NCBI RefSeq assembly: GCF_028416635.1
Contig: NZ_CP114013.1
Coordinates: 2,418,001-2,482,000 of the forward strand
Source: Baekduia alba
Lineage (GTDB): Bacteria > Actinomycetota > Thermoleophilia > Solirubrobacterales > Solirubrobacteraceae
Direction: 5' to 3'
Length of the DNA: 64,000 nt
The notes under the pieces are model-generated. The model had not been told where the DNA came from. It worked only from the letters and a program-made list of their open reading frames with translations, and ran no database searches. Position 1 is the stretch's first letter; the number at the start of each line of letters is the position of its first letter. Both the position numbers and the translations under genes were made by a program. Below, one piece after another: positions 7,572 through 15,510 of this stretch.

Positions 7572-8702
7572 GTGCAGCGGACCGAGACCGACCATCAGCA
7601 TCTCTCGCGGGCGATCGACCTCGCCACCCGCGGTCGGGGCCAGGTGCACCCGAACCCGGTCGTGGGCGCCGTCGTCGTCAAGGACGACGTCGTCGTGGGC
7701 GAGGGTTGGCATGCCGAGTACGGCGGGCCGCACGCGGAGGTCAACGCGATCTCGGCGTGCGACGGCGCGGATCTGACGGGCGCGACGATCTACGTGTCGC
7801 TGGAGCCCTGCTGCCACACCGGCAAGACCGGACCGTGCACCGACGCGATCCTGCAGGCCGGGATCTCGCGCGTCGTGGTGGCCTCCGACGACCCGACGGA
7901 GAAGGCGTCCGGCCGCGGCCTGGGGATCCTGCGCGACGAGGGCGTCGTGGTCGACGTGGCCGGCGGCGAGCTCGCCGCCCGCGCCAGGCTCGCCAACCAG
8001 GCGTTCCGCAAGCACGCCCGCACGGGCCGGCCGTGGGTCCTGTTCAAGTCGGCGATGACGCTGGACGGCAAGGTCGCGACGCGGACCGGCGACTCGAAGT
8101 GGATCTCCTCGGACTCCTCGCGCGCGCTGGCGCACAAGTGGCGCGCGTCGGTCGACGCGGTCGTGGTCGGGATCGGGACGGCGCTGGCCGACGACCCGCA
8201 GCTGACCGCGCGGATCGAGGACCCGTCGGGAGGCGAGCTGCGCCAGCCGCGGCGCGTCGTGTTCGACGCGACGGCGCGGCTGCCGCTGGACTCCAAGCTG
8301 GTCCAGCAGGCGCCGGAGATCCCGTTGACGGTCGTGGTGTCGCGCGCGGCGCCGCGCAGCGCCGCCGATGCGCTGGAGAGCGCGGGCGCCGACGTGATCG
8401 TCGCGACCGGCGAGCACGAGCCGGCGCGCGTCAGGTCGGCGCTGGATCAGCTCGGCGAGGCGGGCATCCACGCGGTCCTCTTGGAGGGCGGTCCGCACCT
8501 AGCCGGCGCGTTCCTGGACGCGGGCGAGATCGACGAGGTCCGCCTGTTCCTGGCGCCGCTGCTGCTGGGCGGCTCGAAGGCCCGCGACCCGCTGGAGGGC
8601 GAGGGCGTGGAGAAGATCTCCGAGGCGTTGCGCGCGCTCACGCTGGACTGCGAGCGCGTCGCCGACGACGTCCTGATCAGCGCACGGCTGCGAGAGTGGT
8701 AG
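7572..8702 (+). CDS. ribD: Riboflavin biosynthesis bifunctional deaminase/reductase
   Basis: 376 residues. The N-terminal cytidine-deaminase-like zinc domain has HAE (about 54-56) and EPCCHTGKTGPC, plus the substrate segment VHPNPVVGAVVV. The C-terminal reductase domain starts near RPWVLFKSAMTLDGKVATRTGDSKWIS and ends with the VLLEGGPHLAGAFL region. The two domains perform consecutive deamination and reduction of the pyrimidine intermediate of riboflavin synthesis. The GTG start was chosen because homology begins right after it and a -10 box lies 9 nt upstream. It is first in ribD-ribE-ribBA-ribH. Confidence 0.95.
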   Translation: MQRTETDHQHLSRAIDLATRGRGQVHPNPVVGAVVVKDDVVVGEGWHAEYGGPHAEVNAISACDGADLTGATIYVSLEPCCHTGKTGPCTDAILQAGISRVVVASDDPTEKASGRGLGILRDEGVVVDVAGGELAARARLANQAFRKHARTGRPWVLFKSAMTLDGKVATRTGDSKWISSDSSRALAHKWRASVDAVVVGIGTALADDPQLTARIEDPSGGELRQPRRVVFDATARLPLDSKLVQQAPEIPLTVVVSRAAPRSAADALESAGADVIVATGEHEPARVRSALDQLGEAGIHAVLLEGGPHLAGAFLDAGEIDEVRLFLAPLLLGGSKARDPLEGEGVEKISEALRALTLDCERVADDVLISARLREW

Positions 8703-8705
8703 TTG

Positions 8706-9308
8706 ATGTTCACCGGACTTGTTGAAGATCTTGGCGTGGTCGTCGCGGTCGACCGGACGGGCGACGGCGCGGTGCTGACCGTGGAGTCCAAGCTCGCGCC
8801 GCAGATCGGCGAGGGCGACAGCGTCGCGGTCAACGGCGTGTGCCTGACGGCGACGGCGATCGAGGGCGACCGCTTCGGCTTCGACGTCATGTTGGAGTCC
8901 CTGCGCCGCTCGTCGCTGGGCGAGATCGCGCAGGGCTCGCGCGTGAACCTGGAGCTGGCGCTGCGCGCCGACGCGCGCCTGGGCGGCCACATCATGCAGG
9001 GCCACGTCGACGGCGTCGGCGTCGTCGGCGCCATCGCCGACGACGGCTTCGCGCGCGTGGTCACCGTCGAGGCTCCGAACGAGCTGCTGCGCTACGTGGT
9101 GGAGAAGGGCTCGATCGCCGTCGACGGCGTCAGCCTCACGGTGTCGCGGGTGGACGACACGACGTTCGACGTGTCGCTGATCCCCGAGACGCTGGAACGG
9201 ACGAACCTGGGCGGCCTGACGATGGACCCACCCGCCCGCACCGTCAACCTGGAGGTCGACGTCGTGGCCAAGTACGTGGAGAAGTTGATGGGAGCGCACA
9301 CGCGATGA
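8706..9308 (+). CDS. ribE: Riboflavin synthase, alpha chain
   Basis: 200 residues, the usual family length. It starts with the canonical MFTGLVE and contains two homologous lumazine-binding repeats: VNGVCLTAT then MLESLRRSSLG in the first, VDGVSLTVS then IPETLERTNLG in the second. Dismutation of two 6,7-dimethyl-8-ribityllumazine molecules gives riboflavin. It begins 3 nt after the ribD stop, and its stop overlaps the next ATG (ATGA, 9305-9308). Confidence 0.96.
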   Translation: MFTGLVEDLGVVVAVDRTGDGAVLTVESKLAPQIGEGDSVAVNGVCLTATAIEGDRFGFDVMLESLRRSSLGEIAQGSRVNLELALRADARLGGHIMQGHVDGVGVVGAIADDGFARVVTVEAPNELLRYVVEKGSIAVDGVSLTVSRVDDTTFDVSLIPETLERTNLGGLTMDPPARTVNLEVDVVAKYVEKLMGAHTR

Positions 9309-10624
9309 AGTCCTCTGGCGAGGTGACGCGCGACGAGGTCCAGTTCTCGACGATCGAGGAGGCGCTGGAGGACATCGCCGCCGGCAAGATGATCGTGGTC
9401 GTCGACGACGAGGACCGCGAGAACGAGGGCGACGTCGTCATGGCGGCGGAGTTCGTCACGGCCGACGACATCAACTTCATGACGCGCCAGGCGGGCGGCT
9501 GGATCTGCCTGACGCTGACGCCTGAGCGCTGCGACGACCTCGGGCTCGAGCTGATGTCCTTGAAGAACGAGTCCGCGCACGAGACGCCGTTCACCGTGAC
9601 GATCGAGGCGCGCGAGGGCGTGACGACCGGGATCTCGACCGCCGACCAGGCGACGACGATCCGCACGGCCGTCGACCCGGGCAAGGGCAAGGCCGACATC
9701 GTGGTCCCGGGCCACGTCCACCCGCTGAAGGCGCGCGAGGGCGGCGTCCTGGAGCGCACGGGCCACACGGAGGCGTCCGTGGACCTGGCGCGGCTGGCGG
9801 GCGTGACGCCGGCGGGCGTGATCTGCGAAGTGCAGAACGAGGACGGCTCGATGGCGCGTGTCGGCGACCTCGCCGCCTACTGCCACAAGCACGGCTTCAA
9901 GATGATCACGATCGCCGATCTGATCGCCTACCGGCGCCGGCACGACAAGCTCGTCGAGCGCGTCGTGTCGACCTCGATGCCGACGGGCTTCGGCGACTTC
10001 ACGGTCTTCGGCTACCGCTCGCTGGTCGACGACAAGCACCACGTCGCGCTCGTCAAGGGCGATGTGGCCGGCAAGGAGGACGTGCTGGTCCGGGTGCACT
10101 CCGAGTGCCTCACGGGCGACGTCTTCCACTCGCTGCGCTGCGACTGCGGCGAGCAGCTGGAGTCCGCGCTGTCGATGATTGAGGCCGAGGGCGAGGGCGT
10201 CCTGCTGTACCTGGCCCAGGAGGGGCGCGGCATCGGGCTGCTCAACAAGCTGAAGGCCTACAAGCTGCAGGAGGAGGGCTACGACACGGTCGACGCCAAC
10301 CTCCAGCTGGGCCTGCCGGCCGACCTGCGCGACTACGGCATCGGCGCGCAGATCCTGGCCGACCTCGGGCTGTCGTCCATCCGGATCCTGACCAACAACC
10401 CCAAGAAGATCCGCGGGTTGGAGGGCTACGGGCTGCGGGTGACCGACCAGGTCCCGATCGCGCACGCGCCGAACAAGCACAACGAGGCCTACCTGCGGAC
10501 CAAGGCGGAGCGGATGGGGCACACGCTGCACCATCAAGGGCTCCCGTTGGACGAGCAGATGCTGCACGACGAGCACGTGCACGACGCCGCCGCCGAGAAG
10601 GAGAAGGGCGAGGACGCGTCGTGA
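9305..10624 (+). CDS. ribBA: Bifunctional DHBP synthase / GTP cyclohydrolase II
   Basis: 439 residues. The N-terminal half is 3,4-dihydroxy-2-butanone-4-phosphate synthase, with the metal-binding VDDEDRENEGDVVMAAE loop and RTGHTEASVDL. The C-terminal half is GTP cyclohydrolase II, with zinc ligands in SECLTGDVFHSLRCDCG, then QEGRGIGLLNKLKAY and the GTP-binding IRILTNNP. The fusion supplies both precursors of the pathway. It is translationally coupled on both sides (ATGA with ribE, GTGA with ribH). Confidence 0.97.
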   Translation: MKSSGEVTRDEVQFSTIEEALEDIAAGKMIVVVDDEDRENEGDVVMAAEFVTADDINFMTRQAGGWICLTLTPERCDDLGLELMSLKNESAHETPFTVTIEAREGVTTGISTADQATTIRTAVDPGKGKADIVVPGHVHPLKAREGGVLERTGHTEASVDLARLAGVTPAGVICEVQNEDGSMARVGDLAAYCHKHGFKMITIADLIAYRRRHDKLVERVVSTSMPTGFGDFTVFGYRSLVDDKHHVALVKGDVAGKEDVLVRVHSECLTGDVFHSLRCDCGEQLESALSMIEAEGEGVLLYLAQEGRGIGLLNKLKAYKLQEEGYDTVDANLQLGLPADLRDYGIGAQILADLGLSSIRILTNNPKKIRGLEGYGLRVTDQVPIAHAPNKHNEAYLRTKAERMGHTLHHQGLPLDEQMLHDEHVHDAAAEKEKGEDAS

Positions 10625-11067
10625 GGTTCGCGATCTGCGTGGGCCGGTTCTACGAGGATCTCGCGGCGCGGCTGGTCGCGGGCGCGTCGGCGGTCCTCGC
10701 GGAGGCCGGCGTCGCCGCTGACGCGGTCGACGTCTTCGACGTCCCGGGCGCCTACGAGCTGCCGTTGGCGGCGAAGTTCGCGGCGGAGACGGGGCGCTAC
10801 GCGGGCGTGGTGTGCCTCGGCGCGGTGATCCGCGGCGAGACGTCGCACTACGACTACGTCTGCGGCGAGAGCGCGCGGGGGATCATGGACGTGCAGCTGG
10901 AGACCGGCGTGCCGTGCTCGTTCGGCGTGCTGACCGTCGACTCGCAGGCCCAGGCGCTCGCGCGCTCGGGCGGCGACAAGCGGGACTCGGGGCGCCACGC
11001 CGCCGAGGCCGTGCTCGCGCTGCTCGAGGTCAAGAAGACGCTGGGCAGCGGCGCGACCGCAGCCTGA
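10621..11067 (+). CDS. ribH: 6,7-dimethyl-8-ribityllumazine synthase
   Basis: 148 residues. The lumazine synthase fold is marked by VGRFYEDLAARLVAGA, DVPGAYELPLAAK, GAVIRGETSHYDYVCGESARGI and FGVLTVDSQAQA. The catalytic histidine is in TSHYDY. The enzyme condenses the two branch products made by RibD and RibBA. The GTG start overlaps the ribBA stop (GTGA). Confidence 0.96.
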   Translation: MRFAICVGRFYEDLAARLVAGASAVLAEAGVAADAVDVFDVPGAYELPLAAKFAAETGRYAGVVCLGAVIRGETSHYDYVCGESARGIMDVQLETGVPCSFGVLTVDSQAQALARSGGDKRDSGRHAAEAVLALLEVKKTLGSGATAA

Positions 11068-11111
11068 CGCTCGGCGCCACGGCGCTGCCCGCCCTCGGTA
11101 CGCTCAGCCCT

Positions 11112-11438
11112 GTGACCCTCGAAGTCGTCGCGATCCTGCTGACGCTCGTCGTCCACATCCTCGGCGCCATCGTCCTGGTGATGGTGCTCCTCGACGGGGA
11201 GACGATCGACTGGCGTGGCACGCTCTGGCCCCGCGACGACGACGGCCCCGGCCCCTCCTTCGAGCCCCCGGAACCGGACCCCACGCCTTCCGGCTCCGGT
11301 GTCCCCCTGCCCGACGCATCGCCCGCCGCCGTCCGCCTCCGCGAACCCGGCCGCATCCGCGAGGGCTACCCAAAGCCCGCCCGCCGCCCGGCGCACACGC
11401 CGGAGCGGACGCCGCCGCGAGAGCCGGCGGAACGGTAG
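11112..11438 (+). CDS. Small single-pass membrane protein with proline-rich tail
   Basis: 108 residues from GTG. One N-terminal helix (about residues 4-27, VVAILLTLVVHILGAIVLVM) is followed by a hydrophilic, proline-, glutamate- and arginine-rich cytoplasmic or exported tail. It starts 44 nt after ribH, so co-transcription with the rib operon is likely. I do not recognise a family. The composition of the tail looks disordered. Confidence 0.55.
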   Translation: MTLEVVAILLTLVVHILGAIVLVMVLLDGETIDWRGTLWPRDDDGPGPSFEPPEPDPTPSGSGVPLPDASPAAVRLREPGRIREGYPKPARRPAHTPERTPPREPAER

Positions 11439-11744
11439 CGGCGCAGCAGACGCGCCCGACGCTGTTCGGCGCCGCCATCGCGGTCGAGGCGGTTTCGCTG
11501 CCGCCGGTCCTCCGTAGGCGGAGGCCCCACCTCGCTCGGCGTGGGGATGTTGGTCGACGTGACTGGGATGTCCCGGTCGATCGGGCCGCGACCTGAGGCT
11601 CGGTGGCGAACCCGCGTTCGCGGCGGTGGTCTGCGTCGCGTTCGCCTACGTGAAGCCGCCGGCGCGGTGGCTCGACCCCAAGGACCCCAAGCGGCGCGGC
11701 GTTCGAGGCGGGGAGGACGAGGACGACGCGGGCGCGTGGTGCGC
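11439..11744. other. 306-base gap between convergent rib and kinase units
   Basis: No coding frame here looks like a protein. Two adjacent hairpins (11509-11546) are the only structure seen; they are listed separately. The remainder is GC-rich sequence without recognisable signals. Confidence 0.6.
11509..11546. terminator. Tandem hairpins between convergent units
   Basis: CCTCCG-TAGG-CGGAGG (11509-11524) is directly followed by CCCCAC, a 10-nt loop, and GTGGGG (11525-11546). They sit between the ends of the rib operon and the oppositely oriented kinase gene and have no T-tract. This fits a bidirectional terminator of high-GC bacteria. Confidence 0.55.
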
Positions 11745-13418
11745 TCAGTCGCCGGAGCCCAGCAGGCCGCCCGGCCCGGCGGCGCCCTTGTCGTGCTTGG
11801 CCTTGCCCTTCGCCTTGCCGTGGCCCTTCGCGCTCGCGCCCGTCGCCGGCACGCCGGCGGCGGACTGGGCGGTCGCGAGCTCCTTCTCGACGATCCCGCG
11901 CTTGTAGTCGGAGATCCGGAGGCGCTCCTGCAGGTACGGGATCGCGTCGGCGGGGCGGCCGGCCAGGCGTAGGGCCCAGCCGAGGTTGTACAGGGAGAAC
12001 GCGTAGTTGATGGACTTGGTGTCGCCCTGGGCGCGGAACTTGTCGACGGCGGACTGCAACAGCGGCACCGCGCCCTGCGCGTCGCCCGGCAGCATCTTGT
12101 AGCCGGCGTTGTTGATGTCGACGGCCGAGCGGGGATCGCCGGCGGACGGCGTCGTGGGCGCAGGCGTCGACGAGGCGGCCGGTGGCGGCGTCGAGGCGTC
12201 GGGGGCGGCGGTGGTCGCGGACGCGGCTGCGCGCTGCCGGATCCCGCCGGTCGGCACGCCCTGCGACTTGGACGCCGTGGCCCGCGGGGCGGTGCCGCCC
12301 TTGCCGGTGCCGCGGCCGTCGTCGCTGATCAGCGCGGCGCCCGCGCCGATCACCACGCAGCCCGCGGCCAGCGCGGCCAACATGAAGGCCCTGCGGTGCG
12401 GATGGCGCTGGCGCGCGACCGGATCGCGCGGTCGCTCGCGGACCGCGCCGGCCTCGGCCGCGGGGACCGGCACCGCGATCGGCGGGCGCCCGGCCGTCGC
12501 GTCCGGGAACACCTCGGGCGCGCGGTTGCGCGCGAACCGCGGCGCCGGTGCCGGCGCCATCACCTTCGTCACCCGCGTCGGCTCGCCGGCCGACCCCAGC
12601 GCGCGCGCCAGCTCCGCGACGAACGCCGCGGCGGTCGCGGGCCGGCCGGCCGGATCGCGCGACAGCCCCCAGCGCAGCGGCTCCTCGGCCGCGATGCAGT
12701 GGCCGGTCAGCGTCGCCGGGTCCTGCTCGACGCGCGCACGCGCCTGCGCCATCGGCGTGTCGCCCGCGAACGGGCGCTTGCCGCACAACAGCTCGTAGGC
12801 GACGACCGCCAGCGAGTAGCGATCCGATGCCGGCGTCGCGGCGTGGCCGCGCGCCTGCTCGGGCGACAGGTAGGCCGCGGTGCCGAGCACCTGGCCGGCC
12901 GCCGTCACGGCCGTCTCGCCCGCCAGCGACGCGATCCCGAAGTCCCCGACCGCGAGGCGGCCGTTCTCGTCCAGCAGCAGGTTGCCCGGCTTGACGTCGC
13001 GATGGACGATGTCGGCCGCATGCGCGGCGTCCAGCGCCGACGCGGTCTCGCTCAGCCAGCGCAGCGCCAGCGGCGCCGGCACGACGTCGCCGGCGCGCAG
13101 CCGGTCGGCGACCGTCCCGCCCGCGAAGTGCTCCATGACGATGAAGGCCTGCGCGGGCGGCGAGGACATCTCGCCGATGTCGAAGATCGTGACCACGTTG
13201 GGGTGGTCGCTGACCCGTGCCGCCGCGCGCGCCTCACGCGTGAAGCGCCGGCGCGCCGCCTGGTCGACCGCGTAGCCCGCCGCGAGCACCTTCACCGCGA
13301 CCAGGCGCTCCAGCACCGAGTCCTCGGCGGCCCAGACCGTGGCCATGCCGCCGTTGGCGATGTGGCGCACGACCCGATAGCGCGGAGGCAGGTCGACCTG
13401 CTGCGAAAGGGCGGGCAT
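11745..13418 (-). CDS. PknB-like Ser/Thr protein kinase with extracytoplasmic TPR-like domain
   Basis: 557 residues. The cytoplasmic Hanks-type kinase domain (about 14-275) has the glycine loop IANGGMATVW, Lys43 in VAVKVL, HRDVKPGNLLLD (Asp141) and the DFG at 159-161. A low-complexity juxtamembrane linker leads to a single membrane helix (about 344-364). Outside lie a Ser/Thr/Pro/Ala-rich spacer, a tetratricopeptide-like segment (about 425-510, DAQGAVPLLQSAVDKF, RPADAIPYLQERLRIS) and a Gly/Lys-rich tail. PASTA repeats, usual in PknB, are absent. The external signal is unknown. Confidence 0.92.
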   Translation of the reverse strand: MPALSQQVDLPPRYRVVRHIANGGMATVWAAEDSVLERLVAVKVLAAGYAVDQAARRRFTREARAAARVSDHPNVVTIFDIGEMSSPPAQAFIVMEHFAGGTVADRLRAGDVVPAPLALRWLSETASALDAAHAADIVHRDVKPGNLLLDENGRLAVGDFGIASLAGETAVTAAGQVLGTAAYLSPEQARGHAATPASDRYSLAVVAYELLCGKRPFAGDTPMAQARARVEQDPATLTGHCIAAEEPLRWGLSRDPAGRPATAAAFVAELARALGSAGEPTRVTKVMAPAPAPRFARNRAPEVFPDATAGRPPIAVPVPAAEAGAVRERPRDPVARQRHPHRRAFMLAALAAGCVVIGAGAALISDDGRGTGKGGTAPRATASKSQGVPTGGIRQRAAASATTAAPDASTPPPAASSTPAPTTPSAGDPRSAVDINNAGYKMLPGDAQGAVPLLQSAVDKFRAQGDTKSINYAFSLYNLGWALRLAGRPADAIPYLQERLRISDYKRGIVEKELATAQSAAGVPATGASAKGHGKAKGKAKHDKGAAGPGGLLGSGD

Positions 13419-13430
13419 CGAGGTCCGCTT

Positions 13431-13436
13431 ACCCTA
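13431..13436 (-). promoter_or_regulatory. -10-like box of the kinase gene
   Basis: TAGGGT on the minus strand lies 12 nt before the kinase ATG. Confidence 0.35.
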
Positions 13437-13541
13437 GCCACCGAGGCGCGACACGGGACTGGACCATCGCCACGAAAGGCCCGCACCACGTGTCGAATGT
13501 CGCGAGCTCCGACCCGCAGGTCGCCTCCGCGCGGGCTCCGC

Positions 13542-13547
13542 TACACT
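13542..13547 (+). promoter_or_regulatory. -10 box of rpmB
   Basis: TACACT lies 10 nt before the rpmB ATG. The transcript would have almost no leader. Confidence 0.5.
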
Positions 13548-13557
13548 GCGCGGCCGA

Positions 13558-13749
13558 ATGTCGAAGGTTTGTCACAGCTGCGGGCGCGGTCCCGCTTTCG
13601 GTCAGAGCCGCAGCCACTCGATGCGCGCTACCAAGCGTCGCTTCGATCCGAACCTGCAGAAGGTCCGGATCTTCGTGGGCGCCGCCCCGCGTCGCGTGTA
13701 CGTCTGCACGCGCTGCCTCAAGGCCGGCAAGGTCAGCAAGGCCGTCTAG
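13558..13749 (+). CDS. rpmB: 50S ribosomal protein bL28
   Basis: 63 residues, full length. The N-terminal MSKVCHSCGRGPAFGQSRSH and the C-terminal VYVCTRCLKAGKV supply the two CxxC pairs of the zinc-binding form of L28. HSMRATKRRFDPNLQKV is the rRNA-contacting core. It stands alone, with its own promoter, just upstream of the DAK2/recG unit, an arrangement common in Actinobacteria and Firmicutes. Confidence 0.97.
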   Translation: MSKVCHSCGRGPAFGQSRSHSMRATKRRFDPNLQKVRIFVGAAPRRVYVCTRCLKAGKVSKAV

Positions 13750-13805
13750 CGGCGCCGTCCGCTCGGCGGCGCTCCGCGCGGGCGCCTGTCGGCCGGCGGA
13801 CCCGC

Positions 13806-13811
13806 TACGGT
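13806..13811 (+). promoter_or_regulatory. -10 box of the DAK2/recG operon
   Basis: TACGGT is exactly 7 nt before the GTG start, the spacing expected of a leaderless mRNA. Confidence 0.55.
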
Positions 13812-13818
13812 CGCTCTC

Positions 13819-15510
13819 GTGTCCGACCCGAGTCTCGTCCGCTTCCGCGTGGCGGTCCAGGGCGCGCTCGCGCACCTGGAGTCGCGCCGCGAGGAGATCA
13901 ACGACCTCAACGTCTTCCCGGTCGCCGACGGCGACACGGGCGACAACATGGCGCTCACGCTGCGCGCCGTGCTGACCGAGCTCGACCGCCTGGAGGCCGA
14001 GGCCGGCAACCGCTCGATCGACGAGATCGGCCGCGACGAGATCGTCCAGTCGGTCGCCCGCGCGGCGCTCCTCGGCGCGCGCGGCAACAGCGGCGTCATC
14101 CTCTCCCAGCTGATCCGCGGCGCCGCGGAGGAGCTGGTCTCCCGCCCCGGCGAGCTCGTCGACCCGACGCTGCTCGGCGCCGCCTTCGCGACCGCCGCCC
14201 AGCGCGCCTACGCGTCGGTCCGCGCGCCCGCCGAGGGCACGATGCTCACGGTCATGCGCGACATGGCGACCTCGATCGCCCACGACCTCGCGCACCTGCC
14301 CGAGGAGCACCGCCGTCTCGCCTCCGCCGCCGATCCCCAGCAGCAGAACCTGCTGATCGCCGCCGCGCTGGAGCGCGCGATCATCGCGGGCGAGGCGAGC
14401 GTCAAGCGCGGCCCCGAGCTGCTGCCGGCGCTGCGCGAGGCGGGCGTCGTCGACGCCGGCGGCTACGGCGTCATCATCATCTTCGCCGGGATCGTCGCCG
14501 CCCTGCGCGGCACCGAGGCGCCCGAGCTGCAGCACTACGCGCCCGCGCGGATCACGCATCCCGAGCACGCCTCCGAGACCTATCGGTACTGCACCAACTT
14601 CGCGGTCACCGGCACGGGCCTGGAGGCGTCGCGGTACGTGCCCGCGCTGGAGGCGATCGGCGACTCGGTGCTCGTCGTCGGCGACGACGCGACGCTCAAG
14701 GTCCACGTCCACACCGACGAGCCCGAGCAGGCCACGCACGTCTTCGCCGGCGCCGGCGAGGTCAGCCGCCTCGACGTCGCCGACATGCACGCGCAGGTCA
14801 CCGAGCGCGAGACGCGCCTGGCGGCCGTCGGCTCCGACGGCAACGGCGCCGGCCCGGGCGCCGCCGCCGTCGTCCCGACCCAGACCTGCGGCGCGCTGGC
14901 CGTCGCCACCGGCGCCGGCCTCGTCGCGCTGTTCGAGAGCCTCGGCGCGCGCGTGCTCGACGGCGGCCCGACGCTCAACCCGTCGACGATGGAGATCCTG
15001 GCCGGCATCCACGACGTGCCCGCCGAGGAGGTCGTGGTCCTGCCCAACAGCCCCAACGTCTTCATGGCCGCCGAGCGCGCCGCCGAGCTGTCGGACAAGG
15101 CCGTGCGCGTCGTCGGGTCCCGCTCGCAGCAGGCCGGCCTGTCCGCCGCCTTCGCGCTCAACGCCGACCGCTCCGCCGACGCCAACGCCGCGGCGATGCA
15201 GGAGGCGCTGGACGCCGTCCGGACCGGCGGCGTCGCGCCCGCTGCGCGTCAGGATCCCGACGGCAGGTTCACCATCGGCGACGCCGTGGGCTACGTCGGC
15301 GACGACCTCGTCGCCTGGGGCGAGCCCGCCAAGACGCTGGAGATCGTCCTCGGCCAGCTCTCCGCCGACGCCGAGCTCGTCACGTGCATCGAGGGCGAAG
15401 GCGCCCCGTTGGACGGCGACGCGGTGGCGGCGCTGGCGCCCTCGGGCGTGGAGCTCGAGCTCGAGGACGGCGGCCAGCCGTCCTGGTGGTGGCTGCTCGC
15501 CGCTGAGTAG
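13819..15510 (+). CDS. DAK2-domain protein, FakA/YloV family
   Basis: 563 residues from GTG. The N-terminal DhaL-like (DAK2) ATP-binding domain carries INDLNVFPVADGDTGDNM, whose aspartates bind Mg-ATP, and LLGARGNSGVILSQLIRG. A middle domain (YRYCTNFAVTG, VHVHTDEPEQA) and a C-terminal DegV-like region (HDVPAEEVVVLPNSPNVFMAA) complete the YloV/FakA layout. FakA phosphorylates fatty acids bound to a FakB partner. No fakB lies in this window, so assignment as a fatty-acid kinase is by family. It ends directly at the recG start. Confidence 0.88.
   Translation: MSDPSLVRFRVAVQGALAHLESRREEINDLNVFPVADGDTGDNMALTLRAVLTELDRLEAEAGNRSIDEIGRDEIVQSVARAALLGARGNSGVILSQLIRGAAEELVSRPGELVDPTLLGAAFATAAQRAYASVRAPAEGTMLTVMRDMATSIAHDLAHLPEEHRRLASAADPQQQNLLIAAALERAIIAGEASVKRGPELLPALREAGVVDAGGYGVIIIFAGIVAALRGTEAPELQHYAPARITHPEHASETYRYCTNFAVTGTGLEASRYVPALEAIGDSVLVVGDDATLKVHVHTDEPEQATHVFAGAGEVSRLDVADMHAQVTERETRLAAVGSDGNGAGPGAAAVVPTQTCGALAVATGAGLVALFESLGARVLDGGPTLNPSTMEILAGIHDVPAEEVVVLPNSPNVFMAAERAAELSDKAVRVVGSRSQQAGLSAAFALNADRSADANAAAMQEALDAVRTGGVAPAARQDPDGRFTIGDAVGYVGDDLVAWGEPAKTLEIVLGQLSADAELVTCIEGEGAPLDGDAVAALAPSGVELELEDGGQPSWWWLLAAE

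Noticed and set aside
11539-11972. Short plus-strand frames between the rib operon and the kinase gene
   Set aside because: Composition is typical of shadow frames, and most of the length overlaps the kinase C-terminal coding region. No start signal.
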